Notes: generated by a model not told the origin, from the letters alone. A stretch of 64,000 nt of DNA from Flavobacterium soli DSM 19725 (GCF_000422705.1 NZ_KE383907.1:119033-183032), one strand, 5' to 3'. Shown: positions 16,968 to 26,206, numbered from the stretch's first letter. Numbers and translations: made by a program.

Positions 16968-18470
16968 TTAAAACCTCGTTTGCTGAGTCGCTTTCTTGCT
17001 AATCAATAGCAATCCGATAAAAGTCAATCCGCCATTCAAGATAATCAGCTCCTCTGCAAATTCATAATTTCCAAACAGTTCCTTTGAATATAAACTGATG
17101 ATGAAGGTTATGGCTGGTGCCAAAATGCAAATAATGGGAACTAATCTGTCCTTTACAGTTTTGGTTTTCATAAACAATCCAAAAGCATACAATCCCAAAA
17201 GTGGTCCATAAGTATAAGCTGCAATCTTAAAAATCAAGCTCACCACCGAGTCGCTATTCACCAGATAAATTACTAAAATAACCAAAAACATCAACCCCGA
17301 AAACCCGATGTGAACCCAATGTCTTGTTCTCACCATATTGGGATTCGAAGCATTTTCGACCTTGTCCATACCCAGAAAATCGACACAGAAAGAAGTGGTC
17401 AAAGCCGTCAAAGCCGAATCAGTTGTGGCAAATGTTGCAGCCGTTAATCCTAAAAGAAAAACAATTGCAGGAATCAACGTCAGATGATTGAAGGCAATTT
17501 CGGGAAACAGCAAATCGGTTCTTGGTTTTCCCGTAAAACTATCCAACGGCACCGAGATTCCATTTCTTTCGGCATACATATAGAGTAGGGCACCCACACT
17601 CAAAAAGAAAATATTGATGATCACGAAAATTCCTGTAAAGGTGAACATGTTTTTTTGGGCTTCGCCAATATTCTTACAGCTCAAATTCTTCTGCATTAAA
17701 TCCTGATCCAGTCCTACCATGGCGATAGTAACGAAAATTCCTCCCAAGATTTGTTTTACTACAAAGTTGCTTTTCAGCCAATCTTCATAAAAGAAAATCT
17801 TCGAATAATTGCTGTTTTTTACAGCTTCAAAAGCTTGCGGAATGCTATAATCCAAGCTGTCACAAATAAAATAAATCGTGAAGATCACCGATGAAACCAA
17901 GAAGATGGTTTGCAAAGTGTCGGTTATAATGATGGTTTTGAGACCTCCGCGATAAGTATAAGTAAAAATTAGGGCCAAAGAGCCAAAAACGGTAATCCAA
18001 AATGGAACGCCAAAAGCATCAAAAACATACCGTTGCAAGACAATCACGACCAAATATAATCGCGCTGCAGAACCAATCGTTCGGCTGATTAAAAAAATCG
18101 AAGCAGCCGTTTTATAGGAAACCGTACCCAAGCGTTGCTCGATATAACCATAGATAGAGGTGAGGTTCATCCTGTAATAAAGCGGCAACAATACTTTTGC
18201 GATCAATAGAAAACCTATTGCATTTCCCAATACAAACTGAAAATACTTAAACTGCACATCAGGAGAACCCACTTGTCCTGGAACCGAAATAAACGTAACA
18301 CCTGATAATGCCGTTCCAATCATCCCGAAGGCAACAAGATACCATTTTGAGTTTTTGTTGGCCTTGAAAAAAGCATCGTTTCCACTGTCTTTTTTGCTGA
18401 CAAAATGTGAAATGAGGAAAAGTACTCCGAAATAAATTATGATTAAAAGTAAAATAGCAGTTGGTGTCAT
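16968..18470 (-). CDS. Sodium:solute symporter (SSS family)
   Basis: A 500-residue inner-membrane protein with about 13 hydrophobic helices and the SSS signatures near the N-terminus: DAFFKANKNSKWYLVAFGMIGTALSG, cited as NSKWYLVAFGMIGTALSG, then VTFISVPGQVG, and later YRGGLKTIIITDTLQT and GLTAATFATTDSALTALTT. These proteins move a small organic solute with sodium; the substrate (sugar, amino acid, vitamin, proline, sialic acid) cannot be assigned from motifs alone. It is transcribed alone, convergent with the CoA-binding gene across the palindromic repeat and divergent from recR. Confidence 0.9.
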   Translation of the reverse strand: MTPTAILLLIIIYFGVLFLISHFVSKKDSGNDAFFKANKNSKWYLVAFGMIGTALSGVTFISVPGQVGSPDVQFKYFQFVLGNAIGFLLIAKVLLPLYYRMNLTSIYGYIEQRLGTVSYKTAASIFLISRTIGSAARLYLVVIVLQRYVFDAFGVPFWITVFGSLALIFTYTYRGGLKTIIITDTLQTIFLVSSVIFTIYFICDSLDYSIPQAFEAVKNSNYSKIFFYEDWLKSNFVVKQILGGIFVTIAMVGLDQDLMQKNLSCKNIGEAQKNMFTFTGIFVIINIFFLSVGALLYMYAERNGISVPLDSFTGKPRTDLLFPEIAFNHLTLIPAIVFLLGLTAATFATTDSALTALTTSFCVDFLGMDKVENASNPNMVRTRHWVHIGFSGLMFLVILVIYLVNSDSVVSLIFKIAAYTYGPLLGLYAFGLFMKTKTVKDRLVPIICILAPAITFIISLYSKELFGNYEFAEELIILNGGLTFIGLLLISKKATQQTRF

Positions 18471-18610
18471 TCGTTACATTTATTTGAAGCCAAAATAGAA
18501 AAAAAAAATAGATAATCAGATAATTTTGTGTTTTGTAAATAGAAAATCTAATTATCTGCTGAATCGATTTCTAAATACTTTCGAGTTTTTAAAATTATCT
18601 AATTATCTAA

Positions 18611-18639
18611 TTGCCCCATTTTCTAATTCATTACTTTTG
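18611..18639 (+). promoter_or_regulatory. Putative recR promoter with almost no leader
   Basis: TTG (18611-18613), 18 bases, then TACTTTTG (18632-18639), an exact -7 match. Only five bases separate the box from ATG 18645, so the transcript would be leaderless or nearly so. Confidence 0.5.
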
Positions 18640-18644
18640 CAAAT

Positions 18645-19265
18645 ATGGAATTTTCATCAAAACTATTAGAAAAAGCAGTCAATGAGATGTCGCAATTGCC
18701 GGGAATTGGCAAGAGAACAGCTTTGCGATTGGTGTTGCATTTATTAAAACAGCCAAAGGAACAAACTTCATTCTTGTCGCAATCACTCCTCAATATGCGA
18801 GAGGATATAAAATTCTGTGAAAGCTGCCATAATATTTCGGATGTAGAAATTTGCGAAATATGCTCGAATAAAAACCGCGACCATCAGCTAATATGTGTGG
18901 TCGAAGATATTCGGGACGTGATGGCGATAGAAAACACGGGACAGTTTAAAGGTATCTACCATGTTTTGGGAGGAAAAATTTCGCCCATTGATGGTGTTGG
19001 TCCAAGCCAATTAAAAATTACATCGTTGGTAGAAAAAATCAAAAGCGGGAAAGTTAGGGAATTGATTTTTGCACTTAGTTCTACAATGGAAGGCGATACG
19101 ACAAACTTTTACATCTACAAGCAAATTCAGGATTGCGAGATAATCACATCAACCATTGCTAGAGGAATTTCTGTGGGGGATGAGTTGGAATATGCAGATG
19201 AGGTTACTTTAGGAAGGAGTATTTTGCATCGCGTTCCATTTGAAAACTCTTTCAAGAGCAATTAA
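18645..19265 (+). CDS. recR: Recombination mediator protein RecR
   Basis: A 206-residue protein matching the family length. It has an N-terminal helix-hairpin-helix ([13 protein letters not shown], residues 18-30), a C4 zinc finger (Cys 58, 61, 70 and 73) and a Toprim domain from about 82 ([19 protein letters not shown], then [16 protein letters not shown]). RecR works with RecO, and RecF where present, to load RecA on SSB-coated gaps. It precedes the polysaccharide locus but has no functional link to it; it probably marks the conserved edge of that variable region. Confidence 0.97.
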   Translation: MEFSSKLLEKAVNEMSQLPGIGKRTALRLVLHLLKQPKEQTSFLSQSLLNMREDIKFCESCHNISDVEICEICSNKNRDHQLICVVEDIRDVMAIENTGQFKGIYHVLGGKISPIDGVGPSQLKITSLVEKIKSGKVRELIFALSSTMEGDTTNFYIYKQIQDCEIITSTIARGISVGDELEYADEVTLGRSILHRVPFENSFKSN

Positions 19266-19310
19266 ATAATTTTATAACACAGATGGATTTTTTTATTCTA
19301 AATGAAAAAC

Positions 19311-19318
19311 TATATTTG
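19311..19318 (+). promoter_or_regulatory. Putative -7 box for the first wza/wzc unit
   Basis: TATATTTG, an exact TAnnTTTG match, 19 bases before ATG 19338. It lies downstream of the in-frame ATG at 19302, so the longer start is unlikely. Confidence 0.55.
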
Positions 19319-19337
19319 TTTGCTAAAAAAGATTGAA

Positions 19338-20138
19338 ATGAATCGAAATGCGGTATTTTTTTTATTATTTGTAGGACTCTTTTTTACTTCTTGTGTCCCA
19401 ACAAAGGATTTGATTTATTTGCAAAATAAAGACAAATCGGATGTTCAAAACAACATAAATCCCATAGTTACTAAGCCTTATCGTTTGCAAATCAACGATA
19501 TCTTGAACATCACTATCAAAGCTATTGATTCAAAATTAGTGAGTATGTTTAGTCCGACGCCTAGCGACAATACCAATCAAACTCAGGGGCTAAGTGAACA
19601 AGGACTTTACTTTAATGGATTTACCGTGGATGATCATGGGAATATAAGAATTCCGGTTATTGGTGAAGTAAATGTTATTGGTTATACCTTGGACGAAGTT
19701 AGAATCAAGATAGAGAAAGAATTGCTGGAAAATTATTTTAATAAAGAGGCTAATATTTTTGTAAACGTTAAATTATCTGGATTGAGGTTCACTGTAAATG
19801 GTGAAATCAATTCTCCAGGATCTAAACTCCTCTTTCAAGAAAAAGTTAATGTGCTTGAAGCGATTGCCAATGCTGGTGATATTACTGTTACTGGCGACAG
19901 GAAAAATGTAACCATCATCAGGCAATATCCACATGGAACCGAAATGCACGATATCGATCTGACCGATGTAAAAGTCATGCAATCTCCGTATTATTATTTG
20001 CAACCAAATGACTATATTTACGTAAAACCATTGAAACAAAAGTCATGGGGGACCGGAAAAACAGGTATAGAATCATTGGGAACCATCATAGCACTGCTTA
20101 GTTTGGCTACTACGACCTTTTTATTACTCAGAAATTAA
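19338..20138 (+). CDS. wza: Polysaccharide export outer-membrane lipoprotein (Wza-like), copy 1
   Basis: A 266-residue protein forming the periplasm-to-outside export channel for polysaccharide. It has a lipoprotein signal (FLLFVGLFFTSC), a polysaccharide-export domain (about residues 45-150: YRLQINDILNITI, then GNIRIPVIGEVNVIGYT), an SLBB domain (about 155-235: FTVNGEINSPGS, VLEAIANAGDI, YYLQPNDYIYVKP) and a C-terminal hydrophobic segment. An ATG at 19302 is also in frame, but a promoter-like box falls between the two and the lipobox spacing fits 19338. The Wzc-type kinase gene follows 9 bases later. A second Wza gene lies at 49211. Confidence 0.92.
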   Translation: MNRNAVFFLLFVGLFFTSCVPTKDLIYLQNKDKSDVQNNINPIVTKPYRLQINDILNITIKAIDSKLVSMFSPTPSDNTNQTQGLSEQGLYFNGFTVDDHGNIRIPVIGEVNVIGYTLDEVRIKIEKELLENYFNKEANIFVNVKLSGLRFTVNGEINSPGSKLLFQEKVNVLEAIANAGDITVTGDRKNVTIIRQYPHGTEMHDIDLTDVKVMQSPYYYLQPNDYIYVKPLKQKSWGTGKTGIESLGTIIALLSLATTTFLLLRN

Positions 20139-20147
20139 GAAAAGAAA

Positions 20148-22604
20148 ATGCTCGATACGAAAGATTTTTCATTTTTTGAAAGCCAAAATAATTTTGATTT
20201 TAAAGGCTTTTTGTTCAAAGTACTGAGCTACTGGAAGTGGTTTTTGTTAAGTTGGACCATTGCTTTTACAATCGCCTATCAGGTTAATATTCGAAAAGAA
20301 AAGATTTTTGGAATGTCTAATATGATTTCTGTAAAGGAAGAACGAAATCCTTTTTCGACTTCAAATACCAGCTTGGTTTTTAACTGGGGCGGAACTTCAG
20401 ATCAGGTTCAGACTATTTCTACCATGCTAAAGTCAAGATCACACAATGAAATCGTTGTCGATAAATTGCAATTTTATATCAATTATCTCAAGCAAAGTGA
20501 GTATAATATTGTAGACGCATATGGAGAAGTTCCCTTTCATGTCAAGATCAATAAGCAAAGAGGTCAATTGTCTGCTAATTTGATTAGTATAAAATTTATT
20601 AGCGAATCGGTTTATGAAATCAGCATTCCTTTTGAAAGGGAAACTGTAAATTTGATTCATTATATAGATAACAGTACCACCACCACATCGGTTCAAACGG
20701 GAACTTTTACCAAGCAGTTTAGCATAGGTCAAGAAGTTGATTTGCCTTTTTTGAATTGGACTTTAGAAATTAATGAAAATCCAGGATTTTACAAAGGGAA
20801 AGAATATTTTGTTAGTTTCGGGGACTTTAATGGCACAGTTTCTCGCTACCAAGGCATTCGAGTAGAAGCCAGTTCTCCTGGAAGTTCAATTTTAACACTT
20901 TCGCTTCAAGGTACTAATAAAGCCAGATTAGTTAAGTATCTCAATGAAACGGTTGAGGTGCTTAGAATCAGTCAACTTGCAGCCAAAAATCAATTTGCTA
21001 CAAACACGATTGCTTTCATTGATAGCACCATGCGAAACATGGAAAGACAATTGAAAGACAATGGTGATGAACTGAAAAATTTTAGAAAAGACAAAAACAT
21101 TTTTGAAATCGAACAAGGAGGTTTAAAATTTTCTGATCAGCTTTTAGACTATAATGTTCAAAGAGATGGAATAGCAAGAAAGATAGCCTATTATAATTCG
21201 TTGAAGTCCTATTTGAATAAAAGTGTGGATTTCTCTAAATTGCCAGCACCAACCGTTGCTGGAATTGAAGATCCAAATATCGTAGTTAATGTTTCCAAAA
21301 TCATTGAACTTTCTACCCGAAGAGCCGAACTGAAATATGCTGTAAAAAGCGAAAAATTGTTTCAAGAGTTTGACAATGAGATGGATGCTGTCAAGCAAGT
21401 GCTTTTAGAAAATATAGCTTCTGCAAAATCTTCGTTGCAGTATGACCTCAATATGATTGATGCCAATATTAATGAAGCACAGAGTACCTTGAAAAAATTG
21501 CCAGAAGAGCAACAGGAACTGATTAAAATCAAGCTTAAATATGACTTAAATAACAATATTTATAATGATTTTCTAGCAAAAAGAACAGAAGCTGATATTG
21601 TAAAAGCAGCAAACGTGTCAGATATAAAATTCATTGATCCGGCTAAAGATGTTGGAGGCGGATTGGTAGGGCCAAAAACGGGAGTTAATTATGTGTTAGC
21701 ACTTTTTCTTGGTTTCTTAATTCCTTTAATTGTTGCTTTTGCAAATTTCTTTATTAATGATTCTATCCAAAATACTGATGATATCAGCAAGCTCACGACT
21801 TTGCCTCTAATTGGAGTTATAGGGAAAAAACAAAATGCAAATAATCTTTCTGTATATGAGAAACCAAAATCAGCCTTAGCTGAAGCCTTCAGGGCGGTTC
21901 GGTCATCATTGCAATTTCTTTACAAAAAACAAAAATTGGAAGGTGCAAAAACGTTGATGTTAACATCTTCTGTTAGTGGTGAAGGAAAAACGTTCTGTTC
22001 TATAAACATCGCTACAGTTTTTGCCATGAGCGAAAAGAAAACCATCATATTAGGTCTGGATTTGAGAAAGCCAAAAATCTTTGATGATTTTAAGATTACA
22101 AACGAAATTGGTGCAGTAAATTACTTGATTGGTCAAAAAACCGTAGATGAAGTTATTCAAAGCACACATATTCCATTTTTAGATGTTATTACTTCGGGGC
22201 CGGTTCCTCCCAATCCTTCGGAACTTATCATGAGCGATGCCATGAAAGAATTATTGGACGAGCTTAAAACCAAGTATGATTATATTATTCTCGATACACC
22301 ACCTGTTGGTCTAGTTTCCGATGCTTTGGAATTAGTTCACCATGCCGATGTTATTCTCTATATCGTAAGGCAAAATTTTACTAAAAAAGGAATGATTACC
22401 TTGCTCAATAGTAGGGTGAAAAGGGGAGAATTAAATAATGTGAGTATGATTTTGAATGGTTTTGAAAACAAATCGAAGTATGGTTATGGATACGGCTATG
22501 GCTATGGCTACGGAAACTATGCATCAGGCTATCATGAAGAAGATGAAAAAGGAGGGAATTTTATTAAAAAAATAATCAAAAAGAAACCTAGAAAAGAAGA
22601 GTAG
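20148..22604 (+). CDS. wzc: Polysaccharide co-polymerase and tyrosine autokinase (Wzc-like), copy 1
   Basis: An 818-residue inner-membrane protein controlling chain length and export. It has a first TM segment (about residues 29-46), a Wzz-type periplasmic region with coiled coil (about 270-500) and a second TM (about 514-536). A cytoplasmic BY-kinase domain follows, with Walker A in SSVSGEGKTFCS (about 606-617), Walker A' in ILGLDLRKPK (about 634-643) and Walker B in YIILDTPPVG (about 711-720). The C-terminal tyrosine cluster is six Tyr-Gly pairs (778-789) followed by more Tyr, the expected autophosphorylation tail. It is paired with the Wza gene 9 bases upstream. Confidence 0.95.
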   Translation: MLDTKDFSFFESQNNFDFKGFLFKVLSYWKWFLLSWTIAFTIAYQVNIRKEKIFGMSNMISVKEERNPFSTSNTSLVFNWGGTSDQVQTISTMLKSRSHNEIVVDKLQFYINYLKQSEYNIVDAYGEVPFHVKINKQRGQLSANLISIKFISESVYEISIPFERETVNLIHYIDNSTTTTSVQTGTFTKQFSIGQEVDLPFLNWTLEINENPGFYKGKEYFVSFGDFNGTVSRYQGIRVEASSPGSSILTLSLQGTNKARLVKYLNETVEVLRISQLAAKNQFATNTIAFIDSTMRNMERQLKDNGDELKNFRKDKNIFEIEQGGLKFSDQLLDYNVQRDGIARKIAYYNSLKSYLNKSVDFSKLPAPTVAGIEDPNIVVNVSKIIELSTRRAELKYAVKSEKLFQEFDNEMDAVKQVLLENIASAKSSLQYDLNMIDANINEAQSTLKKLPEEQQELIKIKLKYDLNNNIYNDFLAKRTEADIVKAANVSDIKFIDPAKDVGGGLVGPKTGVNYVLALFLGFLIPLIVAFANFFINDSIQNTDDISKLTTLPLIGVIGKKQNANNLSVYEKPKSALAEAFRAVRSSLQFLYKKQKLEGAKTLMLTSSVSGEGKTFCSINIATVFAMSEKKTIILGLDLRKPKIFDDFKITNEIGAVNYLIGQKTVDEVIQSTHIPFLDVITSGPVPPNPSELIMSDAMKELLDELKTKYDYIILDTPPVGLVSDALELVHHADVILYIVRQNFTKKGMITLLNSRVKRGELNNVSMILNGFENKSKYGYGYGYGYGYGNYASGYHEEDEKGGNFIKKIIKKKPRKEE
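22479..22514 (+). repeat. Hexanucleotide tandem repeat (6 x TAT/TAC-GGN) coding the Wzc tyrosine tail
   Basis: Six consecutive 6-base units (TATGGT-like) encode Tyr-Gly pairs at the C-terminus of the first Wzc. Gain or loss of a unit would keep the reading frame and change only the number of tyrosines. Confidence 0.9.
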
Positions 22605-22702
22605 ATTTTGAAGTAATTGTACTTTTAGAGAAAAAAGCGAGGAGGTTCGAGGAGTATTCGTATGGTTTGAAAAATTTATAACCTTAATAGGATTATAAAT
22701 TC

Positions 22703-22710
22703 TATCTTTG
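22703..22710 (+). promoter_or_regulatory. Putative -7 box of the ugd operon
   Basis: TATCTTTG, an exact TAnnTTTG match in the 177-base gap after wzc. The expected leader before ATG 22782 is about 65 bases. It suggests that ugd, rfbB and the antiterminator gene form a transcription unit separate from wza-wzc. Confidence 0.55.
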
Positions 22711-22781
22711 CCGATGATTTGAAATTTAAGGAAATAGAGATTAAAAACATATTTTATAAGTTTTTTAAATTAAATTAATAA

Positions 22782-24179
22782 ATGAAAATAACTAATATTT
22801 GCTGTATAGGGGCTGGTTATGTAGGTGGCCCGACCATGGCAATCATAGCTCAAAAATGTCCACATATTAAGGTAACGGTAGTTGATTTGAATGCGGAAAG
22901 AATAGCCTTGTGGAATGACAAAGATGTCAATAATATTCCCATATACGAGCCAGGTTTGAGTGATATTGTTGCAGAGGCAAGAGGTAGAAATTTGTTTTTT
23001 TCAACCGATGTTGAAAGCGCTATAGATGAAGCTCAGATGATTTTTATTTCTGTTAATACTCCAACCAAGACCTACGGTCTTGGAAAAGGAATGGCAGCTG
23101 ATTTGAAATATATAGAGCTTTGTGCACGTCAAATTGCAGCTGTAGCAAAAGGTAATAAAATAGTTGTAGAGAAATCTACACTTCCTGTTAGAACTGCCGA
23201 AGCAATCAAAAATATTCTTGACAATACAGGAAACGGTGTTCAGTTTCAAATACTTTCAAATCCAGAATTTCTTGCCGAAGGAACCGCTGTAACGGATTTA
23301 TTGAATCCTGATCGTGTTTTAATTGGTGGCGATATTACTCCAGAAGGGGCCGAAGCTATAGCTGCTTTGGTTGAAATTTATGCAAACTGGGTTCCAAAAG
23401 AGCAAATCCTGACGACTAATTTATGGTCATCAGAGTTATCAAAATTAACTGCAAATGCATTTCTAGCACAGAGAGTTTCTTCTATAAATGCTATGTCAGA
23501 ACTATGTGAAAAAACAGGTGCTGATGTTAGCGAAGTAGCAAGAGCCATTGGAATGGACAGTAGAATAGGTTCGAAGTTTCTCAAGGCTTCAGTTGGTTTT
23601 GGTGGATCGTGTTTTCAAAAAGACATTCTTAATCTGGTATATATTGCCAAATCATATGGTCTTGATGAAGTTGCTGATTATTGGGAACAGGTGATTATCA
23701 TGAATGACCATCAAAAAAGAAGATTTGCTAGCAATATCATTTCTACATTATATAATACAGTTTCAGGAAAAAAAATTGCTTTTTTAGGATGGGCATTTAA
23801 AAAGGATACCAATGATACAAGAGAATCAGCAGCAATATATGTTGCAGATTATCTGTTGAACGAGCAAGCCAATATTGCTGTATTTGATCCCCAAGTGAAA
23901 GAAGTTAAAATCCTTAATGATTTGGATTATTTAGGATCACGATCTTCAGATTTGAATCAACGAGGGATTAGTGTTCATGAAGATCCGTATGAAACCTGTA
24001 AAGGAGCTCATGCGATCGCCATCCTTACCGAGTGGGATGAATTCAAGGAATATGACTGGCAAAAAGTTTATGACAGTATGCAAAAACCAGCATTTGTTTT
24101 TGATGGAAGAAATATTTTGGATGCAAAAAAAATGGCAAGTTTAGGTTTTATATTTCAATCTGTCGGAAGTTCAAATTAA
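22782..24179 (+). CDS. ugd: UDP-glucose 6-dehydrogenase, animal-like long form
   Basis: A 465-residue enzyme oxidising UDP-glucose to UDP-glucuronate with two NAD+. The N-terminal Rossmann motif is GAGYVGGPT (residues 11-19), and the catalytic Cys lies in [17 protein letters not shown] (about residue 276). The wording ([48 protein letters not shown] core) and the length fit the eukaryote-like UGDH group rather than the short bacterial Ugd of about 390 residues. It heads a unit with rfbB 6 bases downstream. Its product can feed the UDP-glucuronate 4-epimerase encoded at 26207. Confidence 0.95.
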   Translation: MKITNICCIGAGYVGGPTMAIIAQKCPHIKVTVVDLNAERIALWNDKDVNNIPIYEPGLSDIVAEARGRNLFFSTDVESAIDEAQMIFISVNTPTKTYGLGKGMAADLKYIELCARQIAAVAKGNKIVVEKSTLPVRTAEAIKNILDNTGNGVQFQILSNPEFLAEGTAVTDLLNPDRVLIGGDITPEGAEAIAALVEIYANWVPKEQILTTNLWSSELSKLTANAFLAQRVSSINAMSELCEKTGADVSEVARAIGMDSRIGSKFLKASVGFGGSCFQKDILNLVYIAKSYGLDEVADYWEQVIIMNDHQKRRFASNIISTLYNTVSGKKIAFLGWAFKKDTNDTRESAAIYVADYLLNEQANIAVFDPQVKEVKILNDLDYLGSRSSDLNQRGISVHEDPYETCKGAHAIAILTEWDEFKEYDWQKVYDSMQKPAFVFDGRNILDAKKMASLGFIFQSVGSSN

Positions 24180-24185
24180 GAAGAA

Positions 24186-25241
24186 ATGAAAAAAATACTT
24201 ATAACAGGAGGTGCAGGATTTATAGGGTCGCATGTTGTGAGGCATTTTTTAAATAAATATCCCAATTACCATATTTTCAACTTAGATGCATTGACGTATG
24301 CAGGGAATTTAGAAAATCTGTCGGATGTAGAGCATCTTGCCAATTATACTTTTCTCAAAGGAGATATTACGGATGAGCATTATATCAATGCTCTTTTTTC
24401 AGAATATCAGTTTGAAAAGGTAATTCACCTAGCTGCAGAATCGCATGTAGATCGATCCATTGAAAATCCGCTGGCTTTTGTAAAAACAAATGTCATCGGG
24501 ACACTTCATTTGCTCAACGCTTTTAAAAATTTATGGAAGGACAACTGGAATGATACATTATTTTATCACATCAGTACGGATGAGGTATATGGAACTCTGG
24601 GAGCCGAAGGTTTGTTTACAGAAACCACTTCCTATGACCCAAATTCACCCTATTCGGCTTCGAAAGCAAGTTCAGATCATTTTGTAAGGGCCTATGGTGA
24701 AACATATGGGATGCCATTTATCATAACAAATTGTTCAAATAATTATGGACCCAACCAGTTTCCAGAGAAATTGATTCCACTTTTTATTCACAATATCATC
24801 AATAACAAATCATTGCCAGTTTATGGTGATGGAAAATATACACGTGATTGGCTTTTTGTAGAAGATCATGCCAAAGCAATTGATTTGGTTTTTCATGAAG
24901 CAAAAGTCAAAAAAACCTATAATATCGGAGGATTTAATGAATGGCAAAACATTGAGTTGATCCATTTGTTATGCAAAATAATGGATAAGAAATTAAACCG
25001 AGCTGAAGGTACTTCGGCAGGTTTGATTACGTATGTAAAAGACAGGCCAGGTCATGATTTACGTTACGCGATTGATGCCTCTAAAATTAATGCTGAACTC
25101 AATTGGGAACCATCTGTAACCTTCGAGCAAGGATTGGAAAAAACAATCGATTGGTATTTGGAAAATCAAGGATGGTTACAGCATATTATTTCTGGAGAAT
25201 ACGCAAATTATTATGATCGTTCAGCCCTTAAAACGAAATAG
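24186..25241 (+). CDS. rfbB: dTDP-glucose 4,6-dehydratase
   Basis: A 351-residue extended SDR enzyme producing dTDP-4-keto-6-deoxyglucose. It has the glycine motif GGAGFIGSH (residues 7-15), DALTYAGNLENL, HLAAESHVDRSIE, HISTDEVYGTLG, YSASKASSDHFVRAYGETYG (YxxxK with the Ser-Thr-Asp-Glu set) and NCSNNYGPNQFPEKLIPLFI, all classic for RmlB/RfbB. The partners rfbA, rfbC and rfbD are not in the window, so the dTDP-sugar route must be completed elsewhere or this enzyme serves another dTDP-6-deoxyhexose. It abuts the antiterminator gene with no intergenic base. Confidence 0.95.
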   Translation: MKKILITGGAGFIGSHVVRHFLNKYPNYHIFNLDALTYAGNLENLSDVEHLANYTFLKGDITDEHYINALFSEYQFEKVIHLAAESHVDRSIENPLAFVKTNVIGTLHLLNAFKNLWKDNWNDTLFYHISTDEVYGTLGAEGLFTETTSYDPNSPYSASKASSDHFVRAYGETYGMPFIITNCSNNYGPNQFPEKLIPLFIHNIINNKSLPVYGDGKYTRDWLFVEDHAKAIDLVFHEAKVKKTYNIGGFNEWQNIELIHLLCKIMDKKLNRAEGTSAGLITYVKDRPGHDLRYAIDASKINAELNWEPSVTFEQGLEKTIDWYLENQGWLQHIISGEYANYYDRSALKTK

Positions 25242-25706
25242 ATGCCTTGGTATGTTTTGTATACAAACCCTAAATCTGAAAAAAAAGTTGCTGAACAGCT
25301 CACCAAGATAGGTATTGAAGCCTATTGTCCATTGATTATAAAAATACAACAATGGTCGGATAGAAAGAAAAAAGTTGAAGTTCCCTTGTTTTCTTCTTAT
25401 ATATTTGTCAATATTGAAGAGCATAAAAGGGACACCGTTTTCGCAATTAGAGGTGTTGTTCGGTATTTATTTTGGTTAGGAAAACCGGGAATAGTTCTGG
25501 ATGAAGAGATTTTGGAAATACAAAAAATGTTGCTTCAAAGTCCAATGGATGTAGAGGTTAGCCATCTTCAGCCAGGAAGTACTTTGAAAATTACAGAAGG
25601 TCCTTTCAAGGACCACTCTGGAATTGTCGAAGAAATAAGCAAAAATACAATTCGATTGATGTTACAATCCATCGGTGTTGTTTTAACAATAAAGCATTCA
25701 GTATAG
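25242..25706 (+). CDS. UpxY/NusG-like transcription antiterminator
   Basis: A 154-residue specialised NusG paralogue. The NGN domain begins MPWYVLYTNPKSEKKVAEQL and includes EAYCPLIIKIQQWSDR, with VPLFSSYIFVNIE; a KOW motif (GPFKDHSGIVEEI) lies near residues 120-135. In Bacteroides, UpxY proteins allow RNA polymerase to read through the long leader of their own capsule operon. Here the gene lies immediately before a 500-base non-coding stretch and then the 21-gene biosynthetic run, a position fitting that role. It starts on the base after the rfbB stop codon. Confidence 0.92.
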   Translation: MPWYVLYTNPKSEKKVAEQLTKIGIEAYCPLIIKIQQWSDRKKKVEVPLFSSYIFVNIEEHKRDTVFAIRGVVRYLFWLGKPGIVLDEEILEIQKMLLQSPMDVEVSHLQPGSTLKITEGPFKDHSGIVEEISKNTIRLMLQSIGVVLTIKHSV

Positions 25707-26206
25707 TTAAATATTATATTACATGATTTTCATCATTCCAGATTTAGTGTGGGTGATGTTGCGAAGCGTTGGAATAAATCGAAGAAATTAACTTATGAAA
25801 ATTGTAATTATATTCTGTGTTTTGATTTTTTCATGCTGAACGTGTGAAGATTTTAGAGGAAGAGAGAGAAAGCATTGCGCTTTCCTAGTTCTTGGTTCAC
25901 AAATAGATCAAATTCTTTGATATAGAAAAAATAGTTCTATTTAACGATAATTGAGCAGTATGCTATATGAAAAAAAGGTAGGTTTGGAGATGGAATTATC
26001 ACTTACACAACAAAATTATACATCGATCCCCTAACATTCATAAGATGTGAATGCAAGAATAAAAGTTTTATGGATATAAGAATGTGATGAAAGATAAACA
26101 TCATTTCATTTTAACAGAAGAGATTATAGCTTTTTACAATAGTACTTTTCGTAAAGAAGTTAAAGAAAAGTAATTATAAAAAATGTTTAGTAAAACTAAA
26201 ATATAA
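25707..26206. other. 500-base gap without a convincing gene; possible leader for antitermination
   Basis: No ORF of useful size on either strand. Two tiny plus-strand ORFs are visible: 25990-26034 (14 codons, MELSLTQQNYTSIP) and 26087-26173 (28 codons, MKDKHHFILTEEIIAFYNST at its start); neither is recognised. TAGGTTTG at 25979-25986 matches the -7 consensus but has no well-spaced -33 element. No strong terminator was seen. Because it sits between an UpxY-like gene and the long biosynthetic operon, it may be a regulatory leader; decayed coding sequence is the alternative. Confidence 0.5.

Noticed and set aside
22479..22514. Tyr-Gly tandem repeats considered as a CRISPR or non-coding satellite
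   Set aside because: Units are only 6 bases, lie in frame at the end of a kinase gene, and encode the expected tyrosine cluster.
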